Shown in pieces: positions 1 through 6,404 of a stretch of 7,317 nt of DNA; position 1 is the first letter of the stretch; the number at the start of each line of letters is the position of its first letter. Under the pieces are notes generated by a model. That model ran no database searches, was not told where the DNA came from, and was given only the letters and a program-made list of their open reading frames with translations. The position numbers and the translations under genes were made by a program. The stretch is from RYN-433 sp036558265 (lineage in GTDB: Bacteria > Planctomycetota > Phycisphaerae > Tepidisphaerales > Tepidisphaeraceae), in assembly GCA_036558265.1 (NCBI GenBank), contig DATBFY010000321.1, forward strand, positions 1-7,317, written 5' to 3'.

Positions 1-1911
1 ACGATGGTGGCGGTGACGACGGGGCCCCACACGGCCTTCGGGGCCATCGCTGGACGCCTGGCGGAGCGCGAACCGGAAACCGCGTTCGAGCGGGGCATGC
101 GCGGCATTGCCACGCTTATCACGCGTCTCGTGGTTCTGCTGGTGCTGTTCGTCTTTCTCGTCAACATCCTCCTCAAGCGCGACCCACTGGAGTCGTTCCT
201 GTTCGCGGTGGCGCTGGCCATTGGCCTGACCCCCGAGTTGCTGCCGATGATCACGTCGGTGACGCTGGCGCATGGAGCCGTCCGGATGGCCCGCAAGCAG
301 GTGATCGTCAAGCGGCTGCCGGCGATCGAGAACGTCGGCAGCATGGACATCCTCTGCAGCGACAAGACCGGCACCCTGACCGAAGGGGCGGTCGCGCTCG
401 AACGGGCCGTGGACCCGCTCGGCAATCCGAATCCTGCGGTGTTGCGGCTCGCTGCGTTGAACAGCGGGTTCGAGACTGGGATCGCCAGTCCCCTGGATGC
501 GGCGGTCTTGCACGTCGCGGTCCCGCCCGATGGATTCGCCAAGATCGACGAGATTCCGTTCGACGCCGTGCGCCGGATGCTCTCGGTCGTGGTGCAAGAC
601 CCAGCGACGGGCGAGCGAACCCTGATCGCCAAGGGAGCGCCCGAGCAGGTTATCGCCGCCTGCAGCCGGTGGCGCGCCGACAGGGCGCCAGCGTCCCTTG
701 ACCCGAGTGCCCGCCACCAGATCGATGCGACCTTCGCATCGCTCAGCGGGGCGGGGTTGCGCACGCTCGCCGTCGCGACAAAGCCGGTGGCTCTGGCAGA
801 GCGCTATAGGCGAGCGGATGAAGCAGATCTGATCCTCGAAGGATTCTTGGCGTTCAATGATCCGCCGAAGCCGGATGCCGGCGCCGCGATCCGGGATCTC
901 GCGGCCGATGGCATCCGCGTGGTGATTCTCACCGGGGACAACGACCTGGTTGCGCACAATGTCTGCGGGGCCATCGGGATCGATCCGGGCACGATCGTGC
1001 TCGGTTCCGAACTGGACCGGGTCAGCGACGCCGCGCTCGGGGCGCTTGCCGAGCGAACCACGGTCTTCGCCCGGGTGACACCGGAGCAAAAAAACCGGGT
1101 CATCAGGGCGCTTCGCGGCCGCGGCCATGTCGTCGGCTTCCTCGGCGATGGCGTCAACGACGCGCCCTCCCTGCACAGCGCCGACGTCGGCATCTCCGTG
1201 ACCAATGCCACGGACGTGGCGCGCGAGGCGGCCGACCTGATCCTCCTCGAGCGGGATCTGCGGGTGCTCCATGATGGGGTGGTCGAGGGGCGGCAGAGCT
1301 TCGGCAACATCATGAAATACCTGCTGATGGGCCTCAGCTCCGACTTCGGCAATGTGCTGGGCATGGCCGGCGCGACGTTGCTGCTGCCGTTCCTGCCGAT
1401 GTTGCCGTTTCAGGTGCTGCTCAACGACCTCCTCTACTCCGCCTCCCAGGTGACCCTCCCCATCGATCGCGTCGATCTCGACTATGCCCGGAAGCCGAAG
1501 CACTGGGATCTCCGGTTCATCCAGCACTTTATGCTGGTCTTCGGGCCGCTCAGTTCCGCCTTCGATTTTCTCACCTTCTTCGTCATGCTGCGGCTCTTCC
1601 TCGCCTCCGAGACGCTCTTCCACACGGGCTGGTTCGTCGAGTCCCTGGCCACCCAAACCCTCGTCGTCTTCGTCATCCGTACTACCGGCAACCCATTGCG
1701 CAGCCGGCCGAGCCGAGCCTTGGTGGCCAGCACTCTTGCCTGCGTCGGGATCGGGGTGCTGCTCCCGTTCACGCCGCTGGCGTCCATCCTCGGGTTCGTC
1801 CGGCCGCCGGCGGACTTCTTTGGCTTCCTCACCCTGGTGCTGGTCGTCTACTTAGTGCTCGCCCAGGCGGCCAAGCGCTGGTTCTACCGCCGCTACGCTT
1901 TTGCCTCCTAG
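1..1911 (+). CDS. mgtA: Magnesium-translocating P-type ATPase (MgtA/P3B family), 5'-truncated by the window edge
   Basis: ATP-driven inner-membrane cation pump, by family a Mg2+ importer. The frame is open from base 1, so about 250-270 N-terminal residues (M1-M2 and most of the actuator domain) lie outside, given a usual length near 900 aa. Counting from the Met at 4: the end of the actuator domain; M3 about 38-57; M4 about 63-83 with GLTPELLP (E78); the phosphorylation motif DKTGTLT at 120-126 (catalytic D120); the nucleotide-binding KGAPE at 210-214; TGDN at 310-313; the hinge motif GDGVND at 381-386; then C-terminal membrane helices from about residue 439. The M5 text SSDFGNV (445-451) and M6 text NDLLYSASQ (474-482) identify the MgtA branch rather than Ca2+ or heavy-metal pumps. 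Both differ from the usual MgtA residues I know (SSNFGN and NNLLYD), so ion selectivity may be altered. All catalytic motifs are intact. The gene ends at TAG 1909-1911 with no obvious terminator after it. Family call is secure; exact substrate is inferred. Confidence 0.93.
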   Translation, partial: TMVAVTTGPHTAFGAIAGRLAEREPETAFERGMRGIATLITRLVVLLVLFVFLVNILLKRDPLESFLFAVALAIGLTPELLPMITSVTLAHGAVRMARKQVIVKRLPAIENVGSMDILCSDKTGTLTEGAVALERAVDPLGNPNPAVLRLAALNSGFETGIASPLDAAVLHVAVPPDGFAKIDEIPFDAVRRMLSVVVQDPATGERTLIAKGAPEQVIAACSRWRADRAPASLDPSARHQIDATFASLSGAGLRTLAVATKPVALAERYRRADEADLILEGFLAFNDPPKPDAGAAIRDLAADGIRVVILTGDNDLVAHNVCGAIGIDPGTIVLGSELDRVSDAALGALAERTTVFARVTPEQKNRVIRALRGRGHVVGFLGDGVNDAPSLHSADVGISVTNATDVAREAADLILLERDLRVLHDGVVEGRQSFGNIMKYLLMGLSSDFGNVLGMAGATLLLPFLPMLPFQVLLNDLLYSASQVTLPIDRVDLDYARKPKHWDLRFIQHFMLVFGPLSSAFDFLTFFVMLRLFLASETLFHTGWFVESLATQTLVVFVIRTTGNPLRSRPSRALVASTLACVGIGVLLPFTPLASILGFVRPPADFFGFLTLVLVVYLVLAQAAKRWFYRRYAFAS

Positions 1912-1937
1912 TCTCCTCCAAGCCAGCGAGTCGCCGG

Positions 1938-2024
1938 ATGCGCCTGGACAGTTGGAACGTCAATGGCTTCCGGGCGGCCGTCAGGAAGGGCCTCGAACTT
2001 TGGCTGGAAGCGACTCGGCCCGAT
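1938..2024 (+). pseudogene. 5' fragment of an exodeoxyribonuclease III (xth / ExoIII) gene
   Basis: The 29 codons from ATG 1938 read MRLDSWNVNGFRAAVRKGLE and continue LWLEATRPD. This matches the start of bacterial ExoIII/AP-endonuclease proteins, which open with the pattern M-K-x-x-S-W-N-V-N-G-x-R-A, then a KG..WL helix, then PD. The metal-ligand Asn of the SWNVNG strand is present. In the intact family PD is followed by a strand ending in LQE, whose Glu is the essential metal ligand. Here the similarity stops at PD and the frame runs on into unrelated arginine-rich sequence to a stop at 2403-2405. No later ExoIII motif was found downstream. The start lies 27 nt after the MgtA stop and has no good Shine-Dalgarno sequence. 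I read it as a deletion remnant; a chance match of this length to a conserved N-terminus is unlikely. Confidence 0.6.
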
Positions 2025-2075
2025 CCTCCCGTCCGGTTAGGCGCCCGGCACGCACACGATCCCTGCTTCAGAATC

Positions 2076-2127
2076 TTGACATTTGGTCACCCGGACCGGT
2101 CATTTCTGACCAGAGGTGCCGATGACC
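2076..2127 (+). promoter_or_regulatory. Putative promoter/operator with repeated GGTCA half-sites
   Basis: A perfect -35-like TTGACA lies at 2076-2081; the -10 region at the right spacing (about 2099-2105) is poor. Downstream are an inverted pair TGGTCA (2084-2089) and TGACCA (2107-2112), an 8-bp perfect palindrome GACCGGTC (2094-2101) almost concentric with that pair, and further half-sites GGTCA (2098-2102) and TGACC (2123-2127). An AGAGG Shine-Dalgarno-like sequence (2112-2116) precedes ATG 2122. Overlapping inverted repeats just after a -35 box are typical of repressor (for example TetR-type) operators. No regulator gene is present here, so the protein that would bind is unknown. Confidence 0.35.
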
Positions 2128-2208
2128 GTGCAAACGGCTGGCGGCGTCTTTGTCTCTGCCCCCTCAGTAACAGGTCACATCCTGAGCCTGGCGGTTGTGG
2201 TCGATTGA
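2122..2208 (+). CDS. Possible 28-codon small ORF or leader fragment behind the operator-like region
   Basis: ATG 2122 opens a 28-residue frame starting MTVQTAGGVFVSAPS, with a hydrophobic end (HILSLAVVVD) and stop TGA 2206-2208. AGAGG stands about 5 nt upstream and the TTGACA/inverted-repeat region lies directly before it, so the start has the usual expression signals. I do not recognise the peptide. It could be the surviving first codons of a deleted gene, like the neighbouring fragments, a short leader peptide, or chance. Confidence 0.2.
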   Translation: MTVQTAGGVFVSAPSVTGHILSLAVVVD

Positions 2209-2401
2209 GACGCCGCGCCAGCGGCACGCGTCGTGCGGCCACCGAACACGCACGACGGGCAGGGGACGATTTGCAACACACCGGCCGGCCAAGAGGACGC
2301 GCTCGCGATGGTTCGCGTGCCAATGTACTGAGGTCGGCGGTCGTGCCGCGCGGGACGCGTCCCCGCGGCAACCCCGCCCAAGCCCACCGGAGGCCGTGCG
2401 G
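2209..2401. other. Stretch with no recognisable gene
   Basis: Frames here are open for long runs only because of the high GC content. Their translations are arginine- and proline-rich and match nothing I recognise on either strand. No strong hairpin, tandem repeat or tRNA-like fold was seen. It sits between two truncated gene pieces, so it may be residual DNA from deletions. Confidence 0.4.
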
Positions 2402-2680
2402 ATGAGCGAGCACGCGAACCAACCGGCCCCCGCGCGCGCCGGAGAACGTTCCCGCTCGCGTGGCTGCGGCACGATCCTGTCGCTGGGACCCGATGGATCG
2501 GCTAGAGGAGATGCGGAGCGAGATAGCGCGGTGGTCGGCGTCGGGTCTCTTCGGGGCCGTCCCGTTCGGTGGTTGCGCGATATCGGCCAAGCGCTTGGCA
2601 TCGACAATCGTCGCCATGCCTATCTGGCATTGCGCGGCACGTTGCATGCCATCCGCGATTTCCTTTCGCTCGAAACCTGA
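2402..2680 (+). pseudogene. DUF2267-domain fragment (truncated)
   Basis: An ORF from ATG 2402, with GGAGG at 2389-2393 (8-nt spacing), encodes 92 residues. Only its last 40 or so (2558-2680) are recognisable: WLRDIGQALGIDNRRHAY followed by LALRGTLHAIRDFLSLE. This corresponds to the N-terminal helices of DUF2267 proteins, whose pattern is WL+DI...LG.DDR+.AY.ALRA.LHALRD.L..EE. The family normally continues with a segment like AAQLGAQLP..IRG.YYEGW and a second helical half, but here TGA 2678-2680 follows directly. A weakly similar DAAQLA string occurs about 25 nt later in another frame. The first 50 residues (Ala/Arg/Gly-rich) do not look like DUF2267 and may be unrelated DNA. DUF2267 genes often lie among stress-related and cation-transport genes, which fits the context; their molecular function is unknown. 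Confidence 0.5.
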
Positions 2681-2753
2681 GCACGAAGCGTTTTGCCCAG
2701 CCCGTGACGCTGCACAACTGGCGCGGCCGATTGGGAAAGAGACGACGAACCGA

Positions 2754-3056
2754 ATGAAAGGAGTCCACCGTAGATCAGGAGGAAGCCAAGCGTCGCTCCG
2801 AGCGCATAACTGGGGTATCGAACGCTGGACCAACAAGCTGGAAGGCGTCGCCGCGATTGAGGAGTACACGCTCGACGCTGAGGCGGCCGGCGATCAGGAC
2901 GTGCGGGCGGCGTTCGAGCGGATCGAGCAGCGCGAGCGCGAGAGCATCGACGAATTGCGCGAGCTGCTCTGCGACCGGCAGCCGCACATCCAAACGCCGC
3001 TAACCTGCATCGCGCATACCGAAAGGCGAACCACCGATGACGCTGCCATTTCGTGA
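2754..3056 (+). CDS. Small helical protein of unknown function, possibly with a damaged 5' end
   Basis: The frame from ATG 2754 gives 100 residues. The part that looks like real protein is the middle, GIERWTNKLEGVAAIEEY to about IDELRELL (2814-2965). It is acidic, alanine-rich, strongly helical and probably coiled-coil or a helical hairpin. I do not recognise a named family. The first 20 residues are Arg/Ser-rich and look untranslated. Upstream, an AAAGGAG ribosome site (2757-2763) points, after 6 nt, to GTA 2770. From there the +1-shifted frame reads (V)DQEEAKRRSERI, a plausible N-terminus that would run into GIERW if one base were restored near 2806-2813. The original gene may therefore have begun at 2770 and suffered a start-codon change plus a one-base deletion. 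The 3' end (CDRQPHIQT onward) is also not protein-like, and it overlaps the next gene by 20 nt. Whether it is functional is uncertain. Confidence 0.42.
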   Translation: MKGVHRRSGGSQASLRAHNWGIERWTNKLEGVAAIEEYTLDAEAAGDQDVRAAFERIEQRERESIDELRELLCDRQPHIQTPLTCIAHTERRTTDDAAIS

Positions 3057-5079
3057 CCGGCGCGATGCCGGACGCCAGCTCGCCGCCAAGCTCCTCACGT
3101 ACGCGAACCGCCCGGATGTGATCGTCCTCGGCTTGCCGCGGGGCGGCGTCCCGGTGGCCGACGAAGTCGCCGAGACCCTGGGGGCGCCGCTGGACGCCTT
3201 TCTCGTCCGCAAGCTCGGCGTGCCGGGGCATGAGGAATTAGCCATGGGCGCCATCGCCGCGGGCGGCGTCCGCGTGCTCAACGACGACGTCATCGGCCCG
3301 CTGGGCATCCCCGCGGCCGTGATCGATGCCGTCGAGGCGGCCGAGCGCCGGGAACTGGCGCGACGGGAGCGGCTTTATCGTGGAGGCCAGCCGCCCCTTC
3401 AGGTCGCGGATCACACCGTTATTCTCGTCGATGACGGGCTCGCCACCGGCTCGACCATGCGGGCGGCGGCGCGCGCGCTGCGGCAACTGCGTCCCGCGCG
3501 ATTGGTGGCGGCGACGCCGGTCGGATCGACCTCGGTCGGCGAATCGCTGCGCGATGTGGTCGATGCGGTCGTCTGCGCCGAGATGCCGGAGCCGTTTTAC
3601 GCCGTCGGCGTCTGGTATGACGATTTCGGACCGACCGCGGATGCGGAGGTCCAGGCGGTGTTGCGTCGGGCTGCCGAGCGCCAGCCGGCGCTGCCGTCCC
3701 TCGCTCCGCCGGCGGCCATCGGGGTCCGCCCGGGACCGACCTCGGACATCGAGACGGTACGCACGGCGGCCGAGCCGCTGCTGGGCGACGAAGCGGACTA
3801 TGATCGGCTGCTCGACCTCGTCGGGGAGGCGCGGTTCGTCCTCATCGGCGAAGCCTCGCATGGAACCCACGAATTTTACCGGGAGCGGGCCTGGATCACC
3901 CGCCGGCTGATCGAGGAGCGGGGATTCACGGCGGTCGCCGTCGAAGCCGATTGGCCCGACGCGTATCGGATCAACCGCTACGTCCGGGGGACGAGCGACG
4001 ATCCGGACGCCGCGGCCGCCCTCGGCGATTTTCAGCGCTTTCCGCGTTGGATGTGGCGCAACGCCGACGTGCTGGACTTCGTGGCGTGGCTGCGCGCCTA
4101 CAACGACCGCCAGACCGCCGATGGTCGGCAGGCCGGCTTCTACGGGCTCGATCTCTACAGCCTGCACACGTCGATCCAGGCCGTGCTCGGCTACCTCGAC
4201 CAGGTCGATCCCGACGGCGCGGTTCGCGCCCGCGCCCGCTACACTTGTTTCGACCACTTCGGCGACGATCCGCAGGTCTACGGCTACGCGACCACCCTCG
4301 GCCTGGCGGAGCCATGCGAGAACGAAGCCGTGGGCCAATTGGTCGAATTGCAACGGCGCGCCGGCGAACTCGCCCGGGTCGATGGCGCGGTCGCCGAGGA
4401 CGAACTCTTCTTTGCCATCCAGAATGCGCGGCTGGCCAAAAACGCGGAGGCCTATTATCGGGCCATGTTCCATGGTCGCATCCCGTCCTGGAATCTGCGT
4501 GACCGCCACATGGCCGAAACGCTGGAGGCGCTAGTCGTCCATCTGGAGCGTCAACGCAGTCCGGCGAAGATCGTCGTTTGGGCGCACAATTCCCATCTGG
4601 GCGATGCGCGGGCCACGGCGATGGTGGCCGAGGGTGAGCTGAATCTTGGCCAGCTCGTCCGCGAGCGGCATGGACAAGACGCCCTGCTGATCGGGTTCAG
4701 CACCTATGCCGGGACCGTCACGGCAGCCGCCAACTGGGACGAGCCGGCCCGGCAGCGCCACGTCCGGCCGGGACTCCCCGGAAGCTACGAGGCGCTGTTT
4801 CACGCGGTCGGCGAACGGAGTGCGAGCAACTTCCTGGTGCCCCTGCGTGGCGGTGGCGCGGCGGCCGAGGTGCTGCGAGCGGCGCGACTGCAGCGGGCGA
4901 TCGGCGTCATCTACCGGCCGGAAACCGAGCGCTTCAGCCACTATTTTCTGGCGCGGCTGGCCGATCAGTTCGACGCGGTGCTCCATTTCGACCAGACGCG
5001 AGCGCTCGTGCCGCTCGATCCGGACGCCGGCTGGGAAACGCCGGAGGAATTGCCCGAAACCTTCCCGTTCGGCGTGTAA
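3037..5079 (+). CDS. Phosphoribosyltransferase / erythromycin-esterase-family fusion protein
   Basis: 680 residues, two catalytic domains. Residues 1 to about 212 are a type I phosphoribosyltransferase: LPRGGVPVA (33-41), RKLGVPGHEELAMG (58-71) and the PRPP-binding loop VILVDDGLATGST (128-140, acidic pair D132 D133). A Pro/Ala-rich linker follows at about 212-235. Residues from about 235 to 680 form an erythromycin-esterase-like domain: GEASHGTHEFY (271-281), EADWPD (303-308) and WAHNSHLGD (515-523). E272, H275, E303 and H517 correspond by spacing to the active-site residues E43, H46, E74 and H285 of EreB, so the fold and catalytic set look intact. The natural substrate is unknown; most chromosomal members are not proven macrolide esterases. 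Domain order and length match Mycobacterium tuberculosis Rv2030c (about 681 aa, DosR dormancy regulon; from memory). No signal peptide is seen, so it is cytoplasmic. ATG 3037 is chosen because AAAGG (3022-3026) precedes it and the domain starts normally; the upstream small ORF ends inside it at 3056, which may couple translation. Confidence 0.93.
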   Translation: MTLPFRDRRDAGRQLAAKLLTYANRPDVIVLGLPRGGVPVADEVAETLGAPLDAFLVRKLGVPGHEELAMGAIAAGGVRVLNDDVIGPLGIPAAVIDAVEAAERRELARRERLYRGGQPPLQVADHTVILVDDGLATGSTMRAAARALRQLRPARLVAATPVGSTSVGESLRDVVDAVVCAEMPEPFYAVGVWYDDFGPTADAEVQAVLRRAAERQPALPSLAPPAAIGVRPGPTSDIETVRTAAEPLLGDEADYDRLLDLVGEARFVLIGEASHGTHEFYRERAWITRRLIEERGFTAVAVEADWPDAYRINRYVRGTSDDPDAAAALGDFQRFPRWMWRNADVLDFVAWLRAYNDRQTADGRQAGFYGLDLYSLHTSIQAVLGYLDQVDPDGAVRARARYTCFDHFGDDPQVYGYATTLGLAEPCENEAVGQLVELQRRAGELARVDGAVAEDELFFAIQNARLAKNAEAYYRAMFHGRIPSWNLRDRHMAETLEALVVHLERQRSPAKIVVWAHNSHLGDARATAMVAEGELNLGQLVRERHGQDALLIGFSTYAGTVTAAANWDEPARQRHVRPGLPGSYEALFHAVGERSASNFLVPLRGGGAAAEVLRAARLQRAIGVIYRPETERFSHYFLARLADQFDAVLHFDQTRALVPLDPDAGWETPEELPETFPFGV

Positions 5080-5206
5080 GGTTCGAGCAGTGGATCGCCA
5101 GCGGATCGCGCCGTTCTTGACCCAATCAAGCGGTCGTGATCTGCTTGGCGACGCGTCGATCCGGTTGCGAATCGACTGCAACGTCAGACGGTTCTGGAGG
5201 AGTGTC

Positions 5207-5452
5207 GTGGTTGATGAGGATGTGGTTGGACTCGAACGCAACCTGACGGGCGACGAACTCATGGTCTGCGAGTTCTGTGGACAGCCTGTAGCCAGGTCAT
5301 CGGTGGTCCGTGTCGCGGGCGTCCCCCACCAGTCCGAGCCGGTCGAGGCGCTCCACGTCTGCGAAGCGTGTCGCGCCCGCATCGTCGCGGAGGACGTCGC
5401 CTTCGAGGCGGAGATCGCCGCGGGCCTGCAAGCGGCGGACGATGAGCAATGA
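5207..5452 (+). CDS. Small zinc-ribbon-like protein with two CxxC pairs
   Basis: 81 residues from a GTG start. TGGAGGAG at 5195-5202 is the best Shine-Dalgarno sequence in the window and sits about 6 nt before GTG 5207, which decides the start. CEFC (21-24) and CEAC (52-55) are separated by 27 residues holding a short beta-rich stretch (VARSSVVRVAGVP), the layout of a zinc ribbon or treble-clef knuckle. The C-terminus is an acidic Ala/Glu-rich helix (AEDVAFEAEIAAGL). Such proteins bind one structural Zn2+ and often act through nucleic-acid or protein contacts, but I cannot name the family. It lies 127 nt after the fusion gene; a CTTGA-CCCAA-TCAAG mini-hairpin (5116-5130) lies in that gap, of doubtful meaning. 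Codon choice matches its neighbours. I am fairly sure that it is coding and unsure of its role. Confidence 0.72.
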   Translation: MVDEDVVGLERNLTGDELMVCEFCGQPVARSSVVRVAGVPHQSEPVEALHVCEACRARIVAEDVAFEAEIAAGLQAADDEQ

Positions 5453-5624
5453 CCCCGCATGCCAGCCACGCACCACTCCTGATGCGCACGACGATCCCGG
5501 CTCGCCTGGATCGGAGCGCGAGCACCGGTCATCTGCGGCGCAGGCGATGCGCGACGGTTCCGGTCGCGGGCACGACGAGCCGATTGCCGCCGGCCAGCTC
5601 CGCGCCGGCCGGACGGAGGCGGCG

Positions 5625-6404
5625 ATGCCAACGGTGCAGCAACTCTTCGATCTGACGGGCCAGGTGGCCATTGTGACCGGAGCCGGCTCCGGCCTCGGCA
5701 TCGTCTTCAGCCAAGCGCTGGCCGAGGCGGGCGCGGCCGTCGTCTGCGCCGATGTGCACGTCGCGGGGGTGACCGAAACCGGACGGATGATCGAAGGGTT
5801 GGGCGGACACGCGTTGCCGCTGGAAATCGACGTCGCCGACGAGCAAGCGGTGGCCGTCATGATCGCCCGGACGCTGTCGCGCTTCGGCCGCCTCGACATC
5901 GTCGTCAACAACGCGGGCGTCGCCGCCGCCGGTCCGCCGGAGGGGCTGACGCTGGCCGATTGGCGACGGGTGGTGGACGTCAATCTGACCGGCGTCTTTT
6001 TGGTCGCCCGCGCGGCGGCCCGCGAAATGATCGCCCGTGGCCGCGGCGGCCGGATCATCAACATCGCTTCCATTCTCGGCGCCGGCGCCTCGGAGCCGAT
6101 TCCGGCCGCCGCCTATGCCGCGACCAAAGGCGGGGTCGTCAATCTGACGCGGGATCTGGCCGTGCATTGGGCGCCCTACGGCATCCGCGTCAACGCGCTC
6201 GGTCCGGCCTACTTTCCCTCGGCGATGACGAAGGAACTGCTGGCGACGCCGGCGATGCTGGCCGAGATCGAGCGGCGGACGCCGCTCGGCCGGGTGGGGC
6301 GGCCGGACGAGTTGAAGGGGCCGCTCATTTTCCTGGCCTCCGACGCGTCGTCCTATGTCACGGGACAGACGCTCTTTGTCGATGGCGGCTGGACGGCCTG
6401 GTGA
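5625..6404 (+). CDS. Short-chain dehydrogenase/reductase (classical SDR, FabG-like)
   Basis: 259 residues, the usual length for a classical SDR that oxidises or reduces a carbonyl/alcohol group using NAD(P)(H) in the cytoplasm. Visible in order: the Rossmann motif TGAGSGLG (18-25); acidic D43 at the end of strand 2, which favours NAD(H) over NADP(H); D69 of the DV motif; NNAG (95-98); N120; S149 in NIAS; the catalytic pair Y164 and K168 in YAATKGG; then GIRVNALGPAYF and the C-terminal VTGQTLFVDGGW. The Ser-to-Tyr distance is 15 instead of the more usual 13, a two-residue insertion in the active-site loop. ATG 5625 is chosen because GGAGG (5615-5619) stands 5 nt upstream and the beta1 strand begins normally. 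The frame is open further up to ATG 5442, but that Ser/Pro/Arg-rich extension is not SDR-like. The 172 nt upstream of the start show no other gene. The substrate cannot be predicted; gluconate-5-dehydrogenase-like or 3-oxoacyl reductase activities are candidates only. Confidence 0.93.
   Translation: MPTVQQLFDLTGQVAIVTGAGSGLGIVFSQALAEAGAAVVCADVHVAGVTETGRMIEGLGGHALPLEIDVADEQAVAVMIARTLSRFGRLDIVVNNAGVAAAGPPEGLTLADWRRVVDVNLTGVFLVARAAAREMIARGRGGRIINIASILGAGASEPIPAAAYAATKGGVVNLTRDLAVHWAPYGIRVNALGPAYFPSAMTKELLATPAMLAEIERRTPLGRVGRPDELKGPLIFLASDASSYVTGQTLFVDGGWTAW

Noticed and set aside
2493..2540. Alternative small-gene start MDRLEEMRSEIARW upstream of the DUF2267 fragment
   Set aside because: It looks protein-like for 14 residues but has no ribosome site, is in a different frame from the DUF2267 match and soon becomes unrecognisable.
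2087..2869. 260-aa minus-strand frame across the gene-poor region
   Set aside because: The translation matches no family I know and runs antisense to the DUF2267 and helical-protein fragments, which are recognisable on the plus strand.
3238..4509. 423-aa open frame on the minus strand
   Set aside because: It lies antisense to the phosphoribosyltransferase/esterase fusion, whose domains are intact and unmistakable. The minus-strand product is low-complexity (Arg/Gly/Asp-rich), as expected for a GC-rich shadow frame.
5091..5110. Short direct repeat GGATCGC (two copies) after the fusion gene
   Set aside because: Two 7-mers in GC-rich DNA are expected by chance and form no larger repeat.
5116..5130. 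CTTGA-CCCAA-TCAAG hairpin between the fusion gene and the zinc-ribbon gene, considered as a terminator
   Set aside because: The five-base AT/GC-mixed stem is too weak and has no T-run after it. It might be an operator half, but nothing supports that.
5117..5145. TTGACC as a -35 box for the zinc-ribbon gene
   Set aside because: No acceptable -10 hexamer at 16-18 nt spacing.
5310..5624. N-terminal extension of the SDR from an earlier start
   Set aside because: The added residues are Ser/Pro/Arg-rich, overlap the zinc-ribbon gene in another frame and lack SDR features. ATG 5625 has a good GGAGG at the right spacing.
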